DNA of 64,000 nt from Colwellia sp. Lineage in GTDB: Bacteria > Pseudomonadota > Gammaproteobacteria > Enterobacterales > Alteromonadaceae. The notes under the pieces were generated by a model that saw only the letters and a list, made by a program, of their open reading frames with translations, was not told the DNA's origin and did not search any database. Positions 18,010 to 27,595 of this stretch are shown piece by piece. The translations under genes and the position numbers were made by a program. The DNA lies in contig JABSOW010000017.1 in assembly GCA_013215465.1 (NCBI GenBank), forward strand, positions 40,435 to 104,434. The letters are read 5' to 3'. Each line of letters begins with the position of its first letter. The first letter of the stretch is position 1.

Positions 18010-20202
18010 ATGAAATATAATAAAGAAGAATTTAAACACGTAAATTATCTTTGGGATGATGAAGTAGCAAAGCCTTTAACAGGGGTAGATAGCTTAGTTT
18101 ATCGCTCGAATGTATTAGGCGCGGATCAACGCATTACCAATACTGGTGGTGGTAATACTTCCGCTAAAATTATGGAAACCGATCCGCTTACGGGCGAGCA
18201 AGTTGAAGTTTTATGGGTAAAAGGCTCTGGTGGCGATTTACGTACAGCGAAGAGAGAGAATTTTTCTTCTTTATATCAAGAAAAATTGGACGCGCTAGAC
18301 GATACCTACCAGAAATTTGACGATAAAGGCCCTAAGTCAGCAGGCGAAGATGCCATGATCCCGATGTATAAACATTGTAATTTCTGTTTAAATCCACGCG
18401 CATCTTCAATAGATACCCCATTACATTCAATGATTGCTGAAAAGCATGTTGATCATCTTCACCCTAATGCGGTTATTGCGGTTGCATCATGTAAAGACCA
18501 AGAAGCGCTTACTGAAGTCATCTGGGGCGGTAAAATGGCTTACGTGCCTTGGATGAGACCTGGTTGGGAAGCGGCGTTATTATGTGAAGAAATTTATGCC
18601 AATAGTGCTGACATTAGCGGTATTTTAATGGGCCAGCATGGTCACACCAATTGGGCCAGTGAAAGTAAAAGCTGTTATGACACCTCTTTATGGGTCATTG
18701 AAACAGCAGCACGCTATATAGAAGAGCATGACAAAGGTGAAAGGACTTTTGGTGGCGCTAAAGTGACAAGCTTATCTGATGAAGCTCGTACCGCATTATT
18801 AAGTAAATTTTTACCGGTAGCCCGTGGTGTTTTATCTAATAAAGTTAAATTTATTGCCACCGTGCAATCTGATGAAAACGCACTACGTTTTGTCAACAGT
18901 GTTGACGCTCCGCGTTTAGCTAAATTGGGTACATCATGTCCGGATCACTTCTTACGTACTAAAATTCAACCGCTCTATGTTGATTACAATCCAGAGCAAG
19001 ACGATTTTGATAGCTTAGTTGAAAAATTAAATACGGGTATTGAACAATACCGTGTTGAGTATGCACAATACTACAACAACTGTAAGCGTGATGATTCACC
19101 AGCAATGCGTGATCCTAGCCCAACAGTTATTTTAATTCCTGGTGTGGGTATTATCGGTTGGGGTAAAAACAAGAGTGAATCTCGTGTTACTACTGAATTT
19201 TATAACTGCGCCATTGAAGTGATGCGCGGCGCAGAAGCTATCAGTGAATACCAAGCCTTACCACAACAAGAAGCGTTCGATATTGAATACTGGGCATTAG
19301 AAGAAGCCAAGTTACAGCGTATGCCTGCTGAAGCTCCTTTAGCACGTAATGTCGTTGTCGTTGTTGGTGCGGGTGACGGTATTGGTAAAGAAACAGCATT
19401 TCGCGTTGCTCGTGAAGGTGCTCATGTTGTTTGTGCTGATTTACGTTTTGAAGCAGCACAAAAAACAGCTGACGAATTAACGGCTATTTACGGTCAAGGT
19501 ATCGGTGTCGCAGGCTCTGGTATTTCAGGTTGTGGACCGGCTATCGCACTAGAAGTAGACATTACTGACCGCGGCGCTGTTAAAGCAATGTTCAATCAAG
19601 TAATAATGGCTTACGGCGGTATCGACAATGTTATCGTTACCGCTGGCGTCTTCTTAGCACCTGGTCAAGGCAGTATGAGCGATGACCAAATGTTTGATAT
19701 TAGCTTTGCCGTTAACGTTAAAGGTGGTTACATCGTTGGTACTGAAGCAAATAAAATCTGGCAAGCGCAGAACTTAAGAGGTTCTTTGGTATTAACCACC
19801 AGTGTTAATGCTGTCGTATCGAAAAAAGGCTCGTTAGCATATGACACCAGTAAAGCGGCAGCAAACCATTTAGTACGTGCGTTGGCGGTAGAATTGTCAC
19901 CTTTGGTTAACGTCAATGGCTTAGCTCCAGCTACCGTGGTAAAAGGTAGTACCATGTTCCCACGTGACCGAGTGATCGCTTCGTTAACTAAGTATGATGT
20001 TGAATTTACAGAATCTGATTCAGATGACGAATTACGCGACAAATTAGCGATGTTCTACGCTCAACGTACTCTAACTAAACAGCCTATTACCCCTGCAGAC
20101 CAAGCAGAAGCTGCGTATTTATTGATTTCTGGACAATTAAGTAAAACCACTGGCCAGGTACTATCGGTTGACGGTGGTTTACACGAAGCTTTTTTACGCT
20201 AA
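18010..20202 (+). CDS. Rhamnulose-1-phosphate aldolase / lactaldehyde dehydrogenase fusion
   Basis: The 730-residue two-domain enzyme. Residues 1 to about 430 form a class II aldolase/epimerase domain, with metal-binding His residues in 'HVDHLHPNAVIAV' and 'GQHGHTNW'. Residues about 445-730 form a short-chain dehydrogenase with 'GAGDGIGKE' (about 453-461) and the YxxxK motif Tyr611/Lys615. This fusion is the known rhizobial/proteobacterial type (RhaD aldolase plus dehydrogenase): it cleaves L-rhamnulose-1-phosphate to DHAP and L-lactaldehyde and oxidises the latter to L-lactate. It fits LldD downstream and the triosephosphate isomerase upstream. The rhamnose isomerase gene follows after 59 bases. 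Confidence 0.95.
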   Translation: MKYNKEEFKHVNYLWDDEVAKPLTGVDSLVYRSNVLGADQRITNTGGGNTSAKIMETDPLTGEQVEVLWVKGSGGDLRTAKRENFSSLYQEKLDALDDTYQKFDDKGPKSAGEDAMIPMYKHCNFCLNPRASSIDTPLHSMIAEKHVDHLHPNAVIAVASCKDQEALTEVIWGGKMAYVPWMRPGWEAALLCEEIYANSADISGILMGQHGHTNWASESKSCYDTSLWVIETAARYIEEHDKGERTFGGAKVTSLSDEARTALLSKFLPVARGVLSNKVKFIATVQSDENALRFVNSVDAPRLAKLGTSCPDHFLRTKIQPLYVDYNPEQDDFDSLVEKLNTGIEQYRVEYAQYYNNCKRDDSPAMRDPSPTVILIPGVGIIGWGKNKSESRVTTEFYNCAIEVMRGAEAISEYQALPQQEAFDIEYWALEEAKLQRMPAEAPLARNVVVVVGAGDGIGKETAFRVAREGAHVVCADLRFEAAQKTADELTAIYGQGIGVAGSGISGCGPAIALEVDITDRGAVKAMFNQVIMAYGGIDNVIVTAGVFLAPGQGSMSDDQMFDISFAVNVKGGYIVGTEANKIWQAQNLRGSLVLTTSVNAVVSKKGSLAYDTSKAAANHLVRALAVELSPLVNVNGLAPATVVKGSTMFPRDRVIASLTKYDVEFTESDSDDELRDKLAMFYAQRTLTKQPITPADQAEAAYLLISGQLSKTTGQVLSVDGGLHEAFLR

Positions 20203-20261
20203 GCCACGCTTATTAGCAGCTTATTTTTTGAAAAGTATTATAAAAAATAATAGGAAAAATT

Positions 20262-21554
20262 ATGACTCAACGTATTGATAAAGCGTTAATTGCAGAAGAA
20301 AACGCAAAATTAGAAAGCTACTTAAAAGAAGATTATCAAGCACTTGGTAATCAATTAGCACGTAAAAATATTAATATTGATGACATCACAGCTAAAGCGG
20401 AAGAATTCCAAATAGCCGTCCCTTCTTGGGGTACAGGTACTGGTGGAACACGTTTTGCGCGTTTTCCTGGTGAAGGCGAACCACGTAACATTTGGGAAAA
20501 ATTAGAAGACAGTGCGGTGATCAATGACTTGTCACAATGTACCGAGCGAGTTTCACCACATTTTCCTTGGGACAAAGTGGATGACTTCTCTGAGTTAAAG
20601 CAAACTTCTGATAGTGTAAACTTGAAATGGGATTCAATTAACTCGAATACATTCCAAGACCAGCCGGGCCAAGAGCACAGCTACAAGTATGGTAGCTTGG
20701 CTAACACAAGTGTAGCAGCGCGTGATTTAGCGATTCAGCATAACTTGGATTGTATCGAATGGGGTAAAGAGTTAGGCTCTAAAACGTTAACCGTTTGGGT
20801 AGGTGATGGTTCAAACCATCCAGGCCAACAACACTTCCAAAGTGCGTTTGAACGTTACTTAGAAAGCATGAAAACTATTTATGCCGGTTTACCAAGTGAT
20901 TGGGAATTGCATATTGAACATAAAATGTTTGAGCCTGCGTTTTACTCAACCATCATCCAAGACTGGGGTAGCAATATCTTAGCGGCAATGGAATTAGGCC
21001 CTCAAGCTAAATCGTTAGTAGATTTAGGTCACCATGCACCAAATGTAAACATCGAAATGATTGTTTCACGTTTAATCCAATTTAAGAAGTTAGGTGGTTT
21101 CCACTTTAACGACAGTAAATACGGTGATGATGATTTAGATAGTGGTAGCTTGCACCCGTATCAACAGTTTTTGATTTTCAATGAATTAGTTGATGCAGAA
21201 TACCGTGGCCAAGAAGGATTCAAGCCGAATTACATGTTAGATCAATCACACAACGTGACTGACCCCATTGAAAGTTTAATGAATTCAGCCGCTAGCGTAC
21301 AACGTTCATATATATCAGCGTTATTAGTTAACCGTCCTCAACTAACTGAATATCAAACGAACAATGATGCACTTATGTGTAGTAATACGCTTAAAAATGC
21401 TTTTAACACCGATATTTCGCCTATTTTAGCCATGGCGCGTTTCCGTAAAGGCGGCGCGATTGACCCAATTGCCACTTATCGCAAAGCAAACTATCGTGGC
21501 ATTGTGGGTAAATTAAGACCTTCTAGTGGTGGTAATGGCTCAGGCATCGTTTAA
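20262..21554 (+). CDS. rhaI: L-rhamnose isomerase (rhizobial type)
   Basis: The 430-residue TIM-barrel isomerase is of the type annotated as 'L-rhamnose catabolism isomerase' in rhizobia, distinct from E. coli RhaA. Recognisable blocks are 'VPSWGTGTGGTRFARFPGEGEPR' (about 49-71), 'KTLTVWVGDGSNHPGQQ', 'HIEHKMFEPAFY' and 'GGFHFNDSKYGDDDLDSGS', which hold the metal-binding acids and His residues. It converts L-rhamnose to L-rhamnulose, the kinase substrate. It shares the transcript of the aldolase fusion and ends before a strong terminator. Confidence 0.95.
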   Translation: MTQRIDKALIAEENAKLESYLKEDYQALGNQLARKNINIDDITAKAEEFQIAVPSWGTGTGGTRFARFPGEGEPRNIWEKLEDSAVINDLSQCTERVSPHFPWDKVDDFSELKQTSDSVNLKWDSINSNTFQDQPGQEHSYKYGSLANTSVAARDLAIQHNLDCIEWGKELGSKTLTVWVGDGSNHPGQQHFQSAFERYLESMKTIYAGLPSDWELHIEHKMFEPAFYSTIIQDWGSNILAAMELGPQAKSLVDLGHHAPNVNIEMIVSRLIQFKKLGGFHFNDSKYGDDDLDSGSLHPYQQFLIFNELVDAEYRGQEGFKPNYMLDQSHNVTDPIESLMNSAASVQRSYISALLVNRPQLTEYQTNNDALMCSNTLKNAFNTDISPILAMARFRKGGAIDPIATYRKANYRGIVGKLRPSSGGNGSGIV

Positions 21555-21612
21555 AACACAGTCAAAAAAAAAGAATCCAATAAATAAAAATATAATAACT
21601 ATAAAAATTAAC

Positions 21613-21657
21613 GTCTATTTTCTTGTTGGAATTAATGAATAAGAAAATAGACTTTTT
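21613..21657 (+). terminator. Intrinsic terminator after rhaI
   Basis: Perfect 12-bp stem GTCTATTTTCTT / AAGAAAATAGAC followed by five Ts, only a few bases before the ribosome site of the permease gene. It may allow partial read-through. Confidence 0.75.
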
Positions 21658-21668
21658 GGGGAGAGAAT

Positions 21669-23366
21669 ATGTCAACTGCAGCAGAATTTGAAACAGAACC
21701 AGTATCCGCTGATAAACTACAATCGGGTAAAACCTTTGCCGCCAGTTATGCGGGTGAGCATGTTGCTGGTACAGAATTTGTTATTGGTGCCTTGTTTGTC
21801 GCTTGGGGTGTGGGTACCGGCGATATTCTTTGGGGATTATTGTTAGGTAACCTTTTAGCCGTGCTGACATGGGCATTAGTAACAGCACCCATTGCTACCG
21901 ATACCCGTTTAACCTTATATGCCTACCTTGAAAAAATAGCCGGTCCCGGCACAATAAAACTCTACAGTGTTATTAATGGTGTTTTATTTTGTATTCTAGC
22001 CGGAGCGATGATCACGGTATCAGCCTCGGCAGTGAAAATTATCTTTAGTATTGCCCCGCAAACCGAGTGGTATCCAACTGACATATCTTTTGTTTTGGTT
22101 GCCTTAGGTGTTGGTGCTGTTGTGGTGATGATGGCTATGAAGGGCTTTAAAAAATTAGCCGCCTTTGCCGAAATTTGTGCCCCTTGGATGATTTTGATGT
22201 TCATTGTCGGCGCCTTGGTATTAATGCCGACACTGGTTGATGCTACGAGTAGTGTCGCAAGCATTTCAAGTTTTGATGACTTTCTAACCGTAGCAGATCA
22301 ATATATTTGGGTTGATACCGGTGGTGATATTGGTTTTTGGCACGTAGCTGCTTTTGCTTGGATTTGTAATCTAGCCATGCACGGTAGTATGGGCGATATG
22401 ACTATTTTCCGCTTCGCTAAAAGTTCTAAATATGGTTATTACTCTGCGTTAGGTATGTTTATTGGACATTATGTTGCTTGGATTTGTGCAGGTATTATGG
22501 GCGCAGCAGCGGCCTTATTATTAAAAGCGTCAATCACTGAACTTGATGCTGGTGTTGTCGCATTTCAAGCATTAGGTAGTGCGGGTATACTTGCGGTTAT
22601 TATTGCCGGTTGGACAACGTCTAACCCAACTATTTACCGTGCCGGACTTGCCTTTCAATCACTTAATTATAAATGGGATAGAACTAAAGTAACCATGGTA
22701 GTGGGTATCGTCACTACAATCATAGCTTGCTTCCCATTTGTATTTACTCAATTACTAGGTTTTCTTGGTATTATGGGCTTAATGTTGGCGCCAGTAGGTG
22801 CGATTATAGTAGCCGAGCATTGGTTATTCCCAAAATTAGGTTTTACTCGTTATTGGTCAAAGTATAAAGGTAATAACACTAATAAGGCGGCTATGATCAC
22901 TTGGTTGTTATCACTTGGAGTAAGTTACTATTTAGTGGTTGCCGATGTATTGCATATGTTCTTCATCTTAGTGCCGATTTGGCTGTTCGCTACGGTTGTT
23001 TATAGTGGATTAGCCTCAATTATGGGAGCAAAAGAAACGTACCCAGAAGCAGCAATTGCAGAAAAAGCGGAGTTAGCCCGTAAAGAGGCTGAAGTTGCTT
23101 ATTTAAGCTCTTCTGCATGTTCAGCACAAACTGCGAGTAATGATATGCCTGCTTTAGCTAAGTTAGCTAAATACATTTCTTGGGCTGCCTTAGCCGGTTG
23201 TGCTTATATGGGGTTAATGTCTTATGTAACTCAAGATATTGAAACTATTCGCACCTGGTTAATTGCACCAACACTTGTGTACTTTTTCACTGCTACCTAT
23301 GCCTACCTAGCGCAAAGTAGCCGCGAACAAGTTGCTATTGAACAAACTGTAAATGGGGCAGCATAA
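21669..23366 (+). CDS. NCS1/purine-cytosine-permease-like transporter, putative rhamnose importer
   Basis: The 565-residue membrane protein has about 12 hydrophobic segments plus a charged cytoplasmic insert (about 455-495). It opens with 'SYAGEHVAGTEFVIGALFVAWGVGTGDILWGLLLGNLLAV', as in NCS1-type permeases. NCS1 proteins usually carry nucleobases, so its place between rhaI and lldD suggests a permease recruited for L-rhamnose or lactate. That is inference. A GGGGAGAG ribosome site precedes the ATG. No other inner-membrane sugar transporter exists in this cluster. Confidence 0.8.
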   Translation: MSTAAEFETEPVSADKLQSGKTFAASYAGEHVAGTEFVIGALFVAWGVGTGDILWGLLLGNLLAVLTWALVTAPIATDTRLTLYAYLEKIAGPGTIKLYSVINGVLFCILAGAMITVSASAVKIIFSIAPQTEWYPTDISFVLVALGVGAVVVMMAMKGFKKLAAFAEICAPWMILMFIVGALVLMPTLVDATSSVASISSFDDFLTVADQYIWVDTGGDIGFWHVAAFAWICNLAMHGSMGDMTIFRFAKSSKYGYYSALGMFIGHYVAWICAGIMGAAAALLLKASITELDAGVVAFQALGSAGILAVIIAGWTTSNPTIYRAGLAFQSLNYKWDRTKVTMVVGIVTTIIACFPFVFTQLLGFLGIMGLMLAPVGAIIVAEHWLFPKLGFTRYWSKYKGNNTNKAAMITWLLSLGVSYYLVVADVLHMFFILVPIWLFATVVYSGLASIMGAKETYPEAAIAEKAELARKEAEVAYLSSSACSAQTASNDMPALAKLAKYISWAALAGCAYMGLMSYVTQDIETIRTWLIAPTLVYFFTATYAYLAQSSREQVAIEQTVNGAA

Positions 23367-23422
23367 CCAACAGACAGTGTTAAATCGTTAGTGTTAAACC
23401 GTAAACGTTAAACAGTAAAAAG

Positions 23423-23447
23423 AGTAGTCATTGCTGCAATGACTACT
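23423..23447. other. Perfect palindrome between permease and lldD
   Basis: AGTAGTCATTGC and GCAATGACTACT flank a single base, a 12-bp near-perfect palindrome with no T run. It may be an mRNA processing or stability hairpin, or an operator. Confidence 0.5.
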
Positions 23448-23477
23448 GGTAAATAGCGTAACTAAAAGAGGATTACA

Positions 23478-24617
23478 ATGATTATTTCTGCTCCAACAGA
23501 TTACCGAAATGCTGCTAAAAAGAAGCTGCCTCCTTTTTTATTTCACTATATTGATGGCGGCTCTTATAGTGAACGTACACTGGCACGTAATGTTGAGGAT
23601 TTAGCTGACATTGGGTTAAGACAGCGTGTACTAAATGATATGTCTGAGCTGGATCTATCTACCGATATTTTCGGTGAAAAGGTGAGTCTACCTATTTCAT
23701 TATCACCAGTAGGTTTAACAGGTATGTATGCTAGACGAGGTGAAGTTCAAGCAGCTAAAGCCGCTGAAAATAAAGGTATTCCTTTTACCCTGTCGACTGT
23801 TTCTATATGCCCTATTGAAGAAGTAGCGCCTGCAATTAAACGGCCTATGTGGTTTCAGCTATATGTGCTTAAAGACCGTGGCTTTATGAAAAACGTTTTA
23901 GAACGTGCGAAGGCGGCAGGGGTTAAAACACTCGTATTTACTGTTGATATGCCAGTACCGGGTGCTCGATATCGCGACATGCACTCTGGCATGAGTGGTC
24001 CTTTTGCTGCTTCAAAGAGAATTTTACAGGCTACGCTTCATCCTCATTGGGCAATTAATGTTGGATTATTGGGCAAACCTCATGACTTAGGTAATGTTTC
24101 AGCTTATCGAGGCGAGCAAACCAATTTAGAAAATTATATCGGCTGGTTAGGTGATAACTTTGACCCTTCAATATCATGGAAAGATTTGGAATGGATCAGA
24201 GAATTCTGGGATGGGCCTATGGTTATAAAAGGAATACTCGATGTTGAAGATGCTAAGGACGCCGTTAAATTTGGTGCGGATGGTATTGTCATCTCTAATC
24301 ACGGTGGCCGTCAATTAGACGGCGTATTGTCTTCAGCTAAGGCTTTACCTAGTATTGCAGATGCAGTGAAAAGTGATCTGAAAATTTTTGTCGATTCAGG
24401 TATTCGTTCAGGGCTTGATGTTGTACGTATGCTTGCTTTGGGAGCTGATTGTGCGATGTTGGGGCGCTCATATATCTATGCGTTAGCAGCGCAAGGACAA
24501 AAAGGTGTTGAGAACTTGCTTGATATTTATGAAAACGAAATGCGAGTAGCAATGACGCTAACTGGTGCAAGATGTATTAATGATTTAAATAAAAATTCGT
24601 TAATTGGATCGCTTTAA
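23478..24617 (+). CDS. lldD: L-lactate dehydrogenase (FMN-dependent)
   Basis: The 379-residue protein is very close to E. coli LldD (396 residues): '[21 protein letters not shown]', '[22 protein letters not shown]' type blocks, '[14 protein letters not shown]', and catalytic His275 and Arg278 in '[10 protein letters not shown]'. It oxidises L-lactate to pyruvate and passes electrons to the quinone pool at the inner membrane. In this cluster it completes the lactaldehyde branch of rhamnose breakdown. It is shorter than E. coli LldD at the C terminus only. Confidence 0.95.
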   Translation: MIISAPTDYRNAAKKKLPPFLFHYIDGGSYSERTLARNVEDLADIGLRQRVLNDMSELDLSTDIFGEKVSLPISLSPVGLTGMYARRGEVQAAKAAENKGIPFTLSTVSICPIEEVAPAIKRPMWFQLYVLKDRGFMKNVLERAKAAGVKTLVFTVDMPVPGARYRDMHSGMSGPFAASKRILQATLHPHWAINVGLLGKPHDLGNVSAYRGEQTNLENYIGWLGDNFDPSISWKDLEWIREFWDGPMVIKGILDVEDAKDAVKFGADGIVISNHGGRQLDGVLSSAKALPSIADAVKSDLKIFVDSGIRSGLDVVRMLALGADCAMLGRSYIYALAAQGQKGVENLLDIYENEMRVAMTLTGARCINDLNKNSLIGSL

Positions 24618-24818
24618 CTTAATTGCCTTAAAAGATATATGAGGTAATGATGAGGCGCTTAATTGAATATTTAAAGCAGAACAAGGTCGAAATTTAATTA
24701 ATTTTTGTATAAAACGCTTTGCTTAACGTTATTTGGTTTATTACTTAATATCCCCCTTATCTATATGATCATTAAATATTATAACAGGATTTTCTTGCTG
24801 GAAAAGGTGATGTTTTTA

Positions 24819-25640
24819 TTAATCAGCGATAATCACTTCAATGCCTTGTGCTTCAAACTCCTGTACTAATTTAGGATCTGCATCAACGTCAGTAATAAGT
24901 ATATCTACTTCAGATAAAGAGACAAATAGAAAATTACTAGCAACTCCTAACTTTGAGCTATCTGCCATGATGATAAGTTTTTCGGCTTGTTTCTTTAGCT
25001 TGTGCTCCGCTCTTACCAATAAAGTGTCTGACTCCATGACACCTATTTTACTGATACCTGGGGTACCCATAAACATTTTAGTACAGTGATAATTTGGAAT
25101 ACTGTCATTATCGAAAGCACTTAATATAATACCTTGAGAACGATATATTTCACCTCCAGGTAGCGTTATTTGATTGTTACTCGTTTCCCAAAGAGACTGG
25201 GCAAGCACGATCGAATTGGTCAAAATATTTAATTGTCTATCCATTAAATATTCACCCATCATGTAAGTAGAACTACCACCATTAATAATAATGGATTCAT
25301 TCTCTTCACAGAGTTCAACTGCTTTTTTAGCGATGAGCTGTTTCTTATCTAAATTTTTCTCTTTATCAACTAAAAAGAAAGAACTGCTTATTTGAGCTCT
25401 TACAGGTTTTGTCGCTGCCTTATCATTAACTTCTGCGCCACCTCGAATTTTTTTGAGTAGGCCTAGTGTAGACATTTTATTTAAATCGCGACGAATAGTA
25501 GCCTCAGATGAATTCAGCTTAGTGCAAAAAGTACGCACACTCGCGAAATGTTCTTCTTCTAATATATCAATAATTAACTGTTGACGTTGTTTTTCCAACA
25601 TAGGGCTAGGACCTGTTCCGTAGTTTTTATTAGCCTGCAT
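24819..25640 (-). CDS. DeoR/GlpR family regulator of the rhamnose cluster
   Basis: The 273-residue regulator has an N-terminal winged helix-turn-helix (about 14-70: 'RQQLIIDILEEEHFASVRTFCTKLNSSEATIRRDLNKMSTLGLLKKIRGGAEV') and a DeoRC sugar-phosphate sensor domain (about 90-255; 'INGGSSTYMMGEYL', 'ADSSKLG'). DeoR proteins usually repress catabolic genes and respond to a phosphorylated intermediate, here perhaps rhamnulose-1-phosphate. It is transcribed toward lldD. A half-site array of the type seen before three other cluster units stands about 100 bases upstream, suggesting autoregulation. Met14 is an alternative start. Confidence 0.9.
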   Translation of the reverse strand: MQANKNYGTGPSPMLEKQRQQLIIDILEEEHFASVRTFCTKLNSSEATIRRDLNKMSTLGLLKKIRGGAEVNDKAATKPVRAQISSSFFLVDKEKNLDKKQLIAKKAVELCEENESIIINGGSSTYMMGEYLMDRQLNILTNSIVLAQSLWETSNNQITLPGGEIYRSQGIILSAFDNDSIPNYHCTKMFMGTPGISKIGVMESDTLLVRAEHKLKKQAEKLIIMADSSKLGVASNFLFVSLSEVDILITDVDADPKLVQEFEAQGIEVIIAD

Positions 25641-25744
25641 AGGATGCCTTTGGATTGTTATTATTTCAATAAATTTAATTGCTTAATTGATATTATAATC
25701 GAAATATACATTAAAATAAACAAGTAAAGACTTAAAAAGAGTGG

Positions 25745-25772
25745 TTGTGACTACTTGTGATTGACTATGTTT
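25745..25772. promoter_or_regulatory. Putative DeoR operator array before deoR
   Basis: TTGTGACT (25745), TTGTGATT (25755) and CTATGTTT (25765) repeat at exact 10-base steps, nearly matching the kinase site at 15526-15553. Confidence 0.6.
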
Positions 25773-26208
25773 GCTTGAGCTGCATTATTAAGCTGACTTT
25801 CAATTAAATCCACTTAAATAGTTTGCTGTAAAGCTATGTAATAAAACAATCACCTCTCTATCCTTGTAGTGCAAGTTAGTATTTTTTTGTTTGTTTAATG
25901 TTGTGAATATAAAAATTGTGAATATTAGGTTTTAAGGCGCTGTGGGGGCGAAAGCGCCATAGAGTATATATTCTAATATTAGCTATCCTGAAGATAGTGA
26001 ATATGAAAGTGAGAAAGCAGATTAAGATAATTAGCTATGAACAGATCTCAAATGTGATCAAAAAAACATTCAAGTTGATTCACCTATTATATGTACTCTG
26101 AAAGGGCTATCTTAATTCTTGTTTAATTAAGATTTGTAAAGCCCTTTTTGCTGTACTGATCAGCTAAGGTACGTAGTACCTTATTCTCTATTTCTTTTGA
26201 ACTTGATC
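25773..26208. other. Intergenic region at the left island edge
   Basis: No gene is seen. It has a GGCGCTGTGGGGGCGAAAGCGCC hairpin region (25935-25957) resembling the one at 4174-4201, and at 26101-26147 an imperfect AAAGGGCT...AGCCCTTT terminator-like fold. Confidence 0.5.
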
Positions 26209-26290
26209 TTAAATCACTAACTCATCCCCCTGAATTACATCTGATTGAGTAATAACAATATAGCGAAGGGTAAACCAATTGAGCTATAGA
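26209..26290 (-). pseudogene. Remnant of a second integrase C terminus
   Basis: On the minus strand it reads 'TLRYIVITQSDVIQGDELVI' and a stop, matching the last residues of the intact integrase next door ('TLRYIGITQESIDKDFTDLEI'). The 18 bases CAATATAGCGAAGGGTAA are identical in both (26256 and 26421). One base is missing just before the Tyr block. It is the relic of a sister integrase or of a previous insertion. Confidence 0.75.
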
Positions 26291-26370
26291 GTAATGACAC
26301 CTAGAGTAGATGGATAAATAGTCAAAAAAATAACAATAAGAAAGAGGGCTATCAAAGCCCTCTGTTATGA

Positions 26371-26931
26371 CTAGATCTCTAGATCAGTAAAGTCCTTATC
26401 AATTGATTCTTGTGTTATGCCAATATAGCGAAGGGTAACACTGACGGAGCTATGTCTAAGCATACTGAGAACTTTTGATATATTGTTGGTCTTGGTATAC
26501 AACATATAACCTCGAGTCTTACGCATTGAGTGAGTCCCTAACTTCACTTTAACTTCTTTACCAACTTCAGCAAAGGCTTGTGATACAGCTCTTCGTGTTA
26601 GTGGTTGAGGCAAAGAGTTAATCGCATTTTGGCTAAGATGTGATTGAAAGAGGAAAACATGATTTGGGTGATCTAACTGAATTTGATTAATTACCAGCTG
26701 AGCTTTAACATTTAACTTAATGTTAGCTTGCTTACCTGTTTTACCTTCTTTAATGATTAACCTGTCACCGTCAATATCACTAAACTTGATTGAGAGGAGA
26801 TCAGAAATACGTAAAGCCAAGTTGAGACCAATATCCCACACTTGACTCATTTGCTTGCTAAACCTGATTTCTAACAAGTGGCTGATGAGCTTGATTGTGT
26901 CGATGTTTTTAACTGCATGAACTTCAGACAT
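26371..26931 (-). CDS. Short tyrosine recombinase (integrase)
   Basis: The 186-residue protein consists of the catalytic domain alone. Active-site residues are visible: Arg41 (ALRISDLL), Lys64, His134 and Arg137 (HSMRKTRG), His160 and the nucleophile Tyr169 (TLRYIG). Short integrases of this kind occur at the ends of islands in Vibrio and Shewanella. It is transcribed outward from the island and is preceded by DUF2787 and RadC genes, a usual trio in such islands. It lacks the arm-binding domain, so it probably needs simple sites. Confidence 0.88.
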   Translation of the reverse strand: MSEVHAVKNIDTIKLISHLLEIRFSKQMSQVWDIGLNLALRISDLLSIKFSDIDGDRLIIKEGKTGKQANIKLNVKAQLVINQIQLDHPNHVFLFQSHLSQNAINSLPQPLTRRAVSQAFAEVGKEVKVKLGTHSMRKTRGYMLYTKTNNISKVLSMLRHSSVSVTLRYIGITQESIDKDFTDLEI

Positions 26932-27160
26932 AGTGTTGCTTCCTTATTTGTCGTGAGACGGTACTTTTGGGTAGCTGAAATAACAGCTAAAATAAAACAC
27001 TGATTTATAAGAGTTTTATTTTCGTTGAACTACCCATATCTTCAATTTGAGTAGTTGAGCTTTTTATGCCGTATCGGTGTTTAATATTGGTAAAGTAGCC
27101 AGGATTGACTACCTTAGTATTGAATAGCTGGCATAGCGCCAGCGGTGTTTGTTCGAGGGG

Positions 27161-27580
27161 TTATCTAAAGCTGATTTTGGTTTGGTAAGTATCCATCGAA
27201 TGATATTCAATGAAGTTACTTAGAAAAAGCTTAATAAGCTCCTTACCGCTTCGTTGACTAAGCCAACCACCAAATAAGCTATACACGCGTTTCGTTTCAA
27301 AGCACACATCAATTTCCTTAACCAACTCAGGATAAGGGCCACCTTGGTAAGAAAAGTCGGTGATGTAAATGAATTGCCAATGGTCGTTATGTTTTTCTAG
27401 TCGTAACTCGACCGGGTGATAGCCGCCATTTTCTGAAGAGTAGTTTGGATCTCTAAAGTTGAAGGTAAGGGCATAAGAGCCTATTTCAGGTGTTTCTATC
27501 TTCGCTAGCTCACTATTAAGTAATGAATGTAGTTTTGCGGGCACAGCAAAGCCCTGCACTTTATTAAAGTTCAGTTTCAT
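27161..27580 (-). CDS. DUF2787 family protein
   Basis: The 139-residue protein matches the DUF2787 pattern: 'INFRDPNYSSENGGYHPVELRLE'-like centre (about 45-66), 'IYITDFSYQGGPYPELVKEIDVCF' and 'LFGGWLSQRSGKELIKLFLSNFIEYHSM'. The family is small, cytosolic and uncharacterised. It is common beside RadC and AlpA in gammaproteobacterial islands. There are no membrane segments. It lies 15 bases after the radC-like gene, so both are probably in one transcript. Confidence 0.8.
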   Translation of the reverse strand: MKLNFNKVQGFAVPAKLHSLLNSELAKIETPEIGSYALTFNFRDPNYSSENGGYHPVELRLEKHNDHWQFIYITDFSYQGGPYPELVKEIDVCFETKRVYSLFGGWLSQRSGKELIKLFLSNFIEYHSMDTYQTKISFR

Positions 27581-27595
27581 GGTAGTACTCTCTTG

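Noticed and set aside
5835..24617. Calling the region a full ulvan-utilisation locus
   Set aside because: Rhamnose and sulfatase genes fit, but no polysaccharide lyase or uronic-acid hydrolase is present in the window.
13454..26011. Dispersed repeat linking 13454-13490 and 25976-26011
   Set aside because: Similarity is suggestive but short and gapped; it was noted only in the intergenic entries because chance similarity in AT-rich DNA cannot be excluded.
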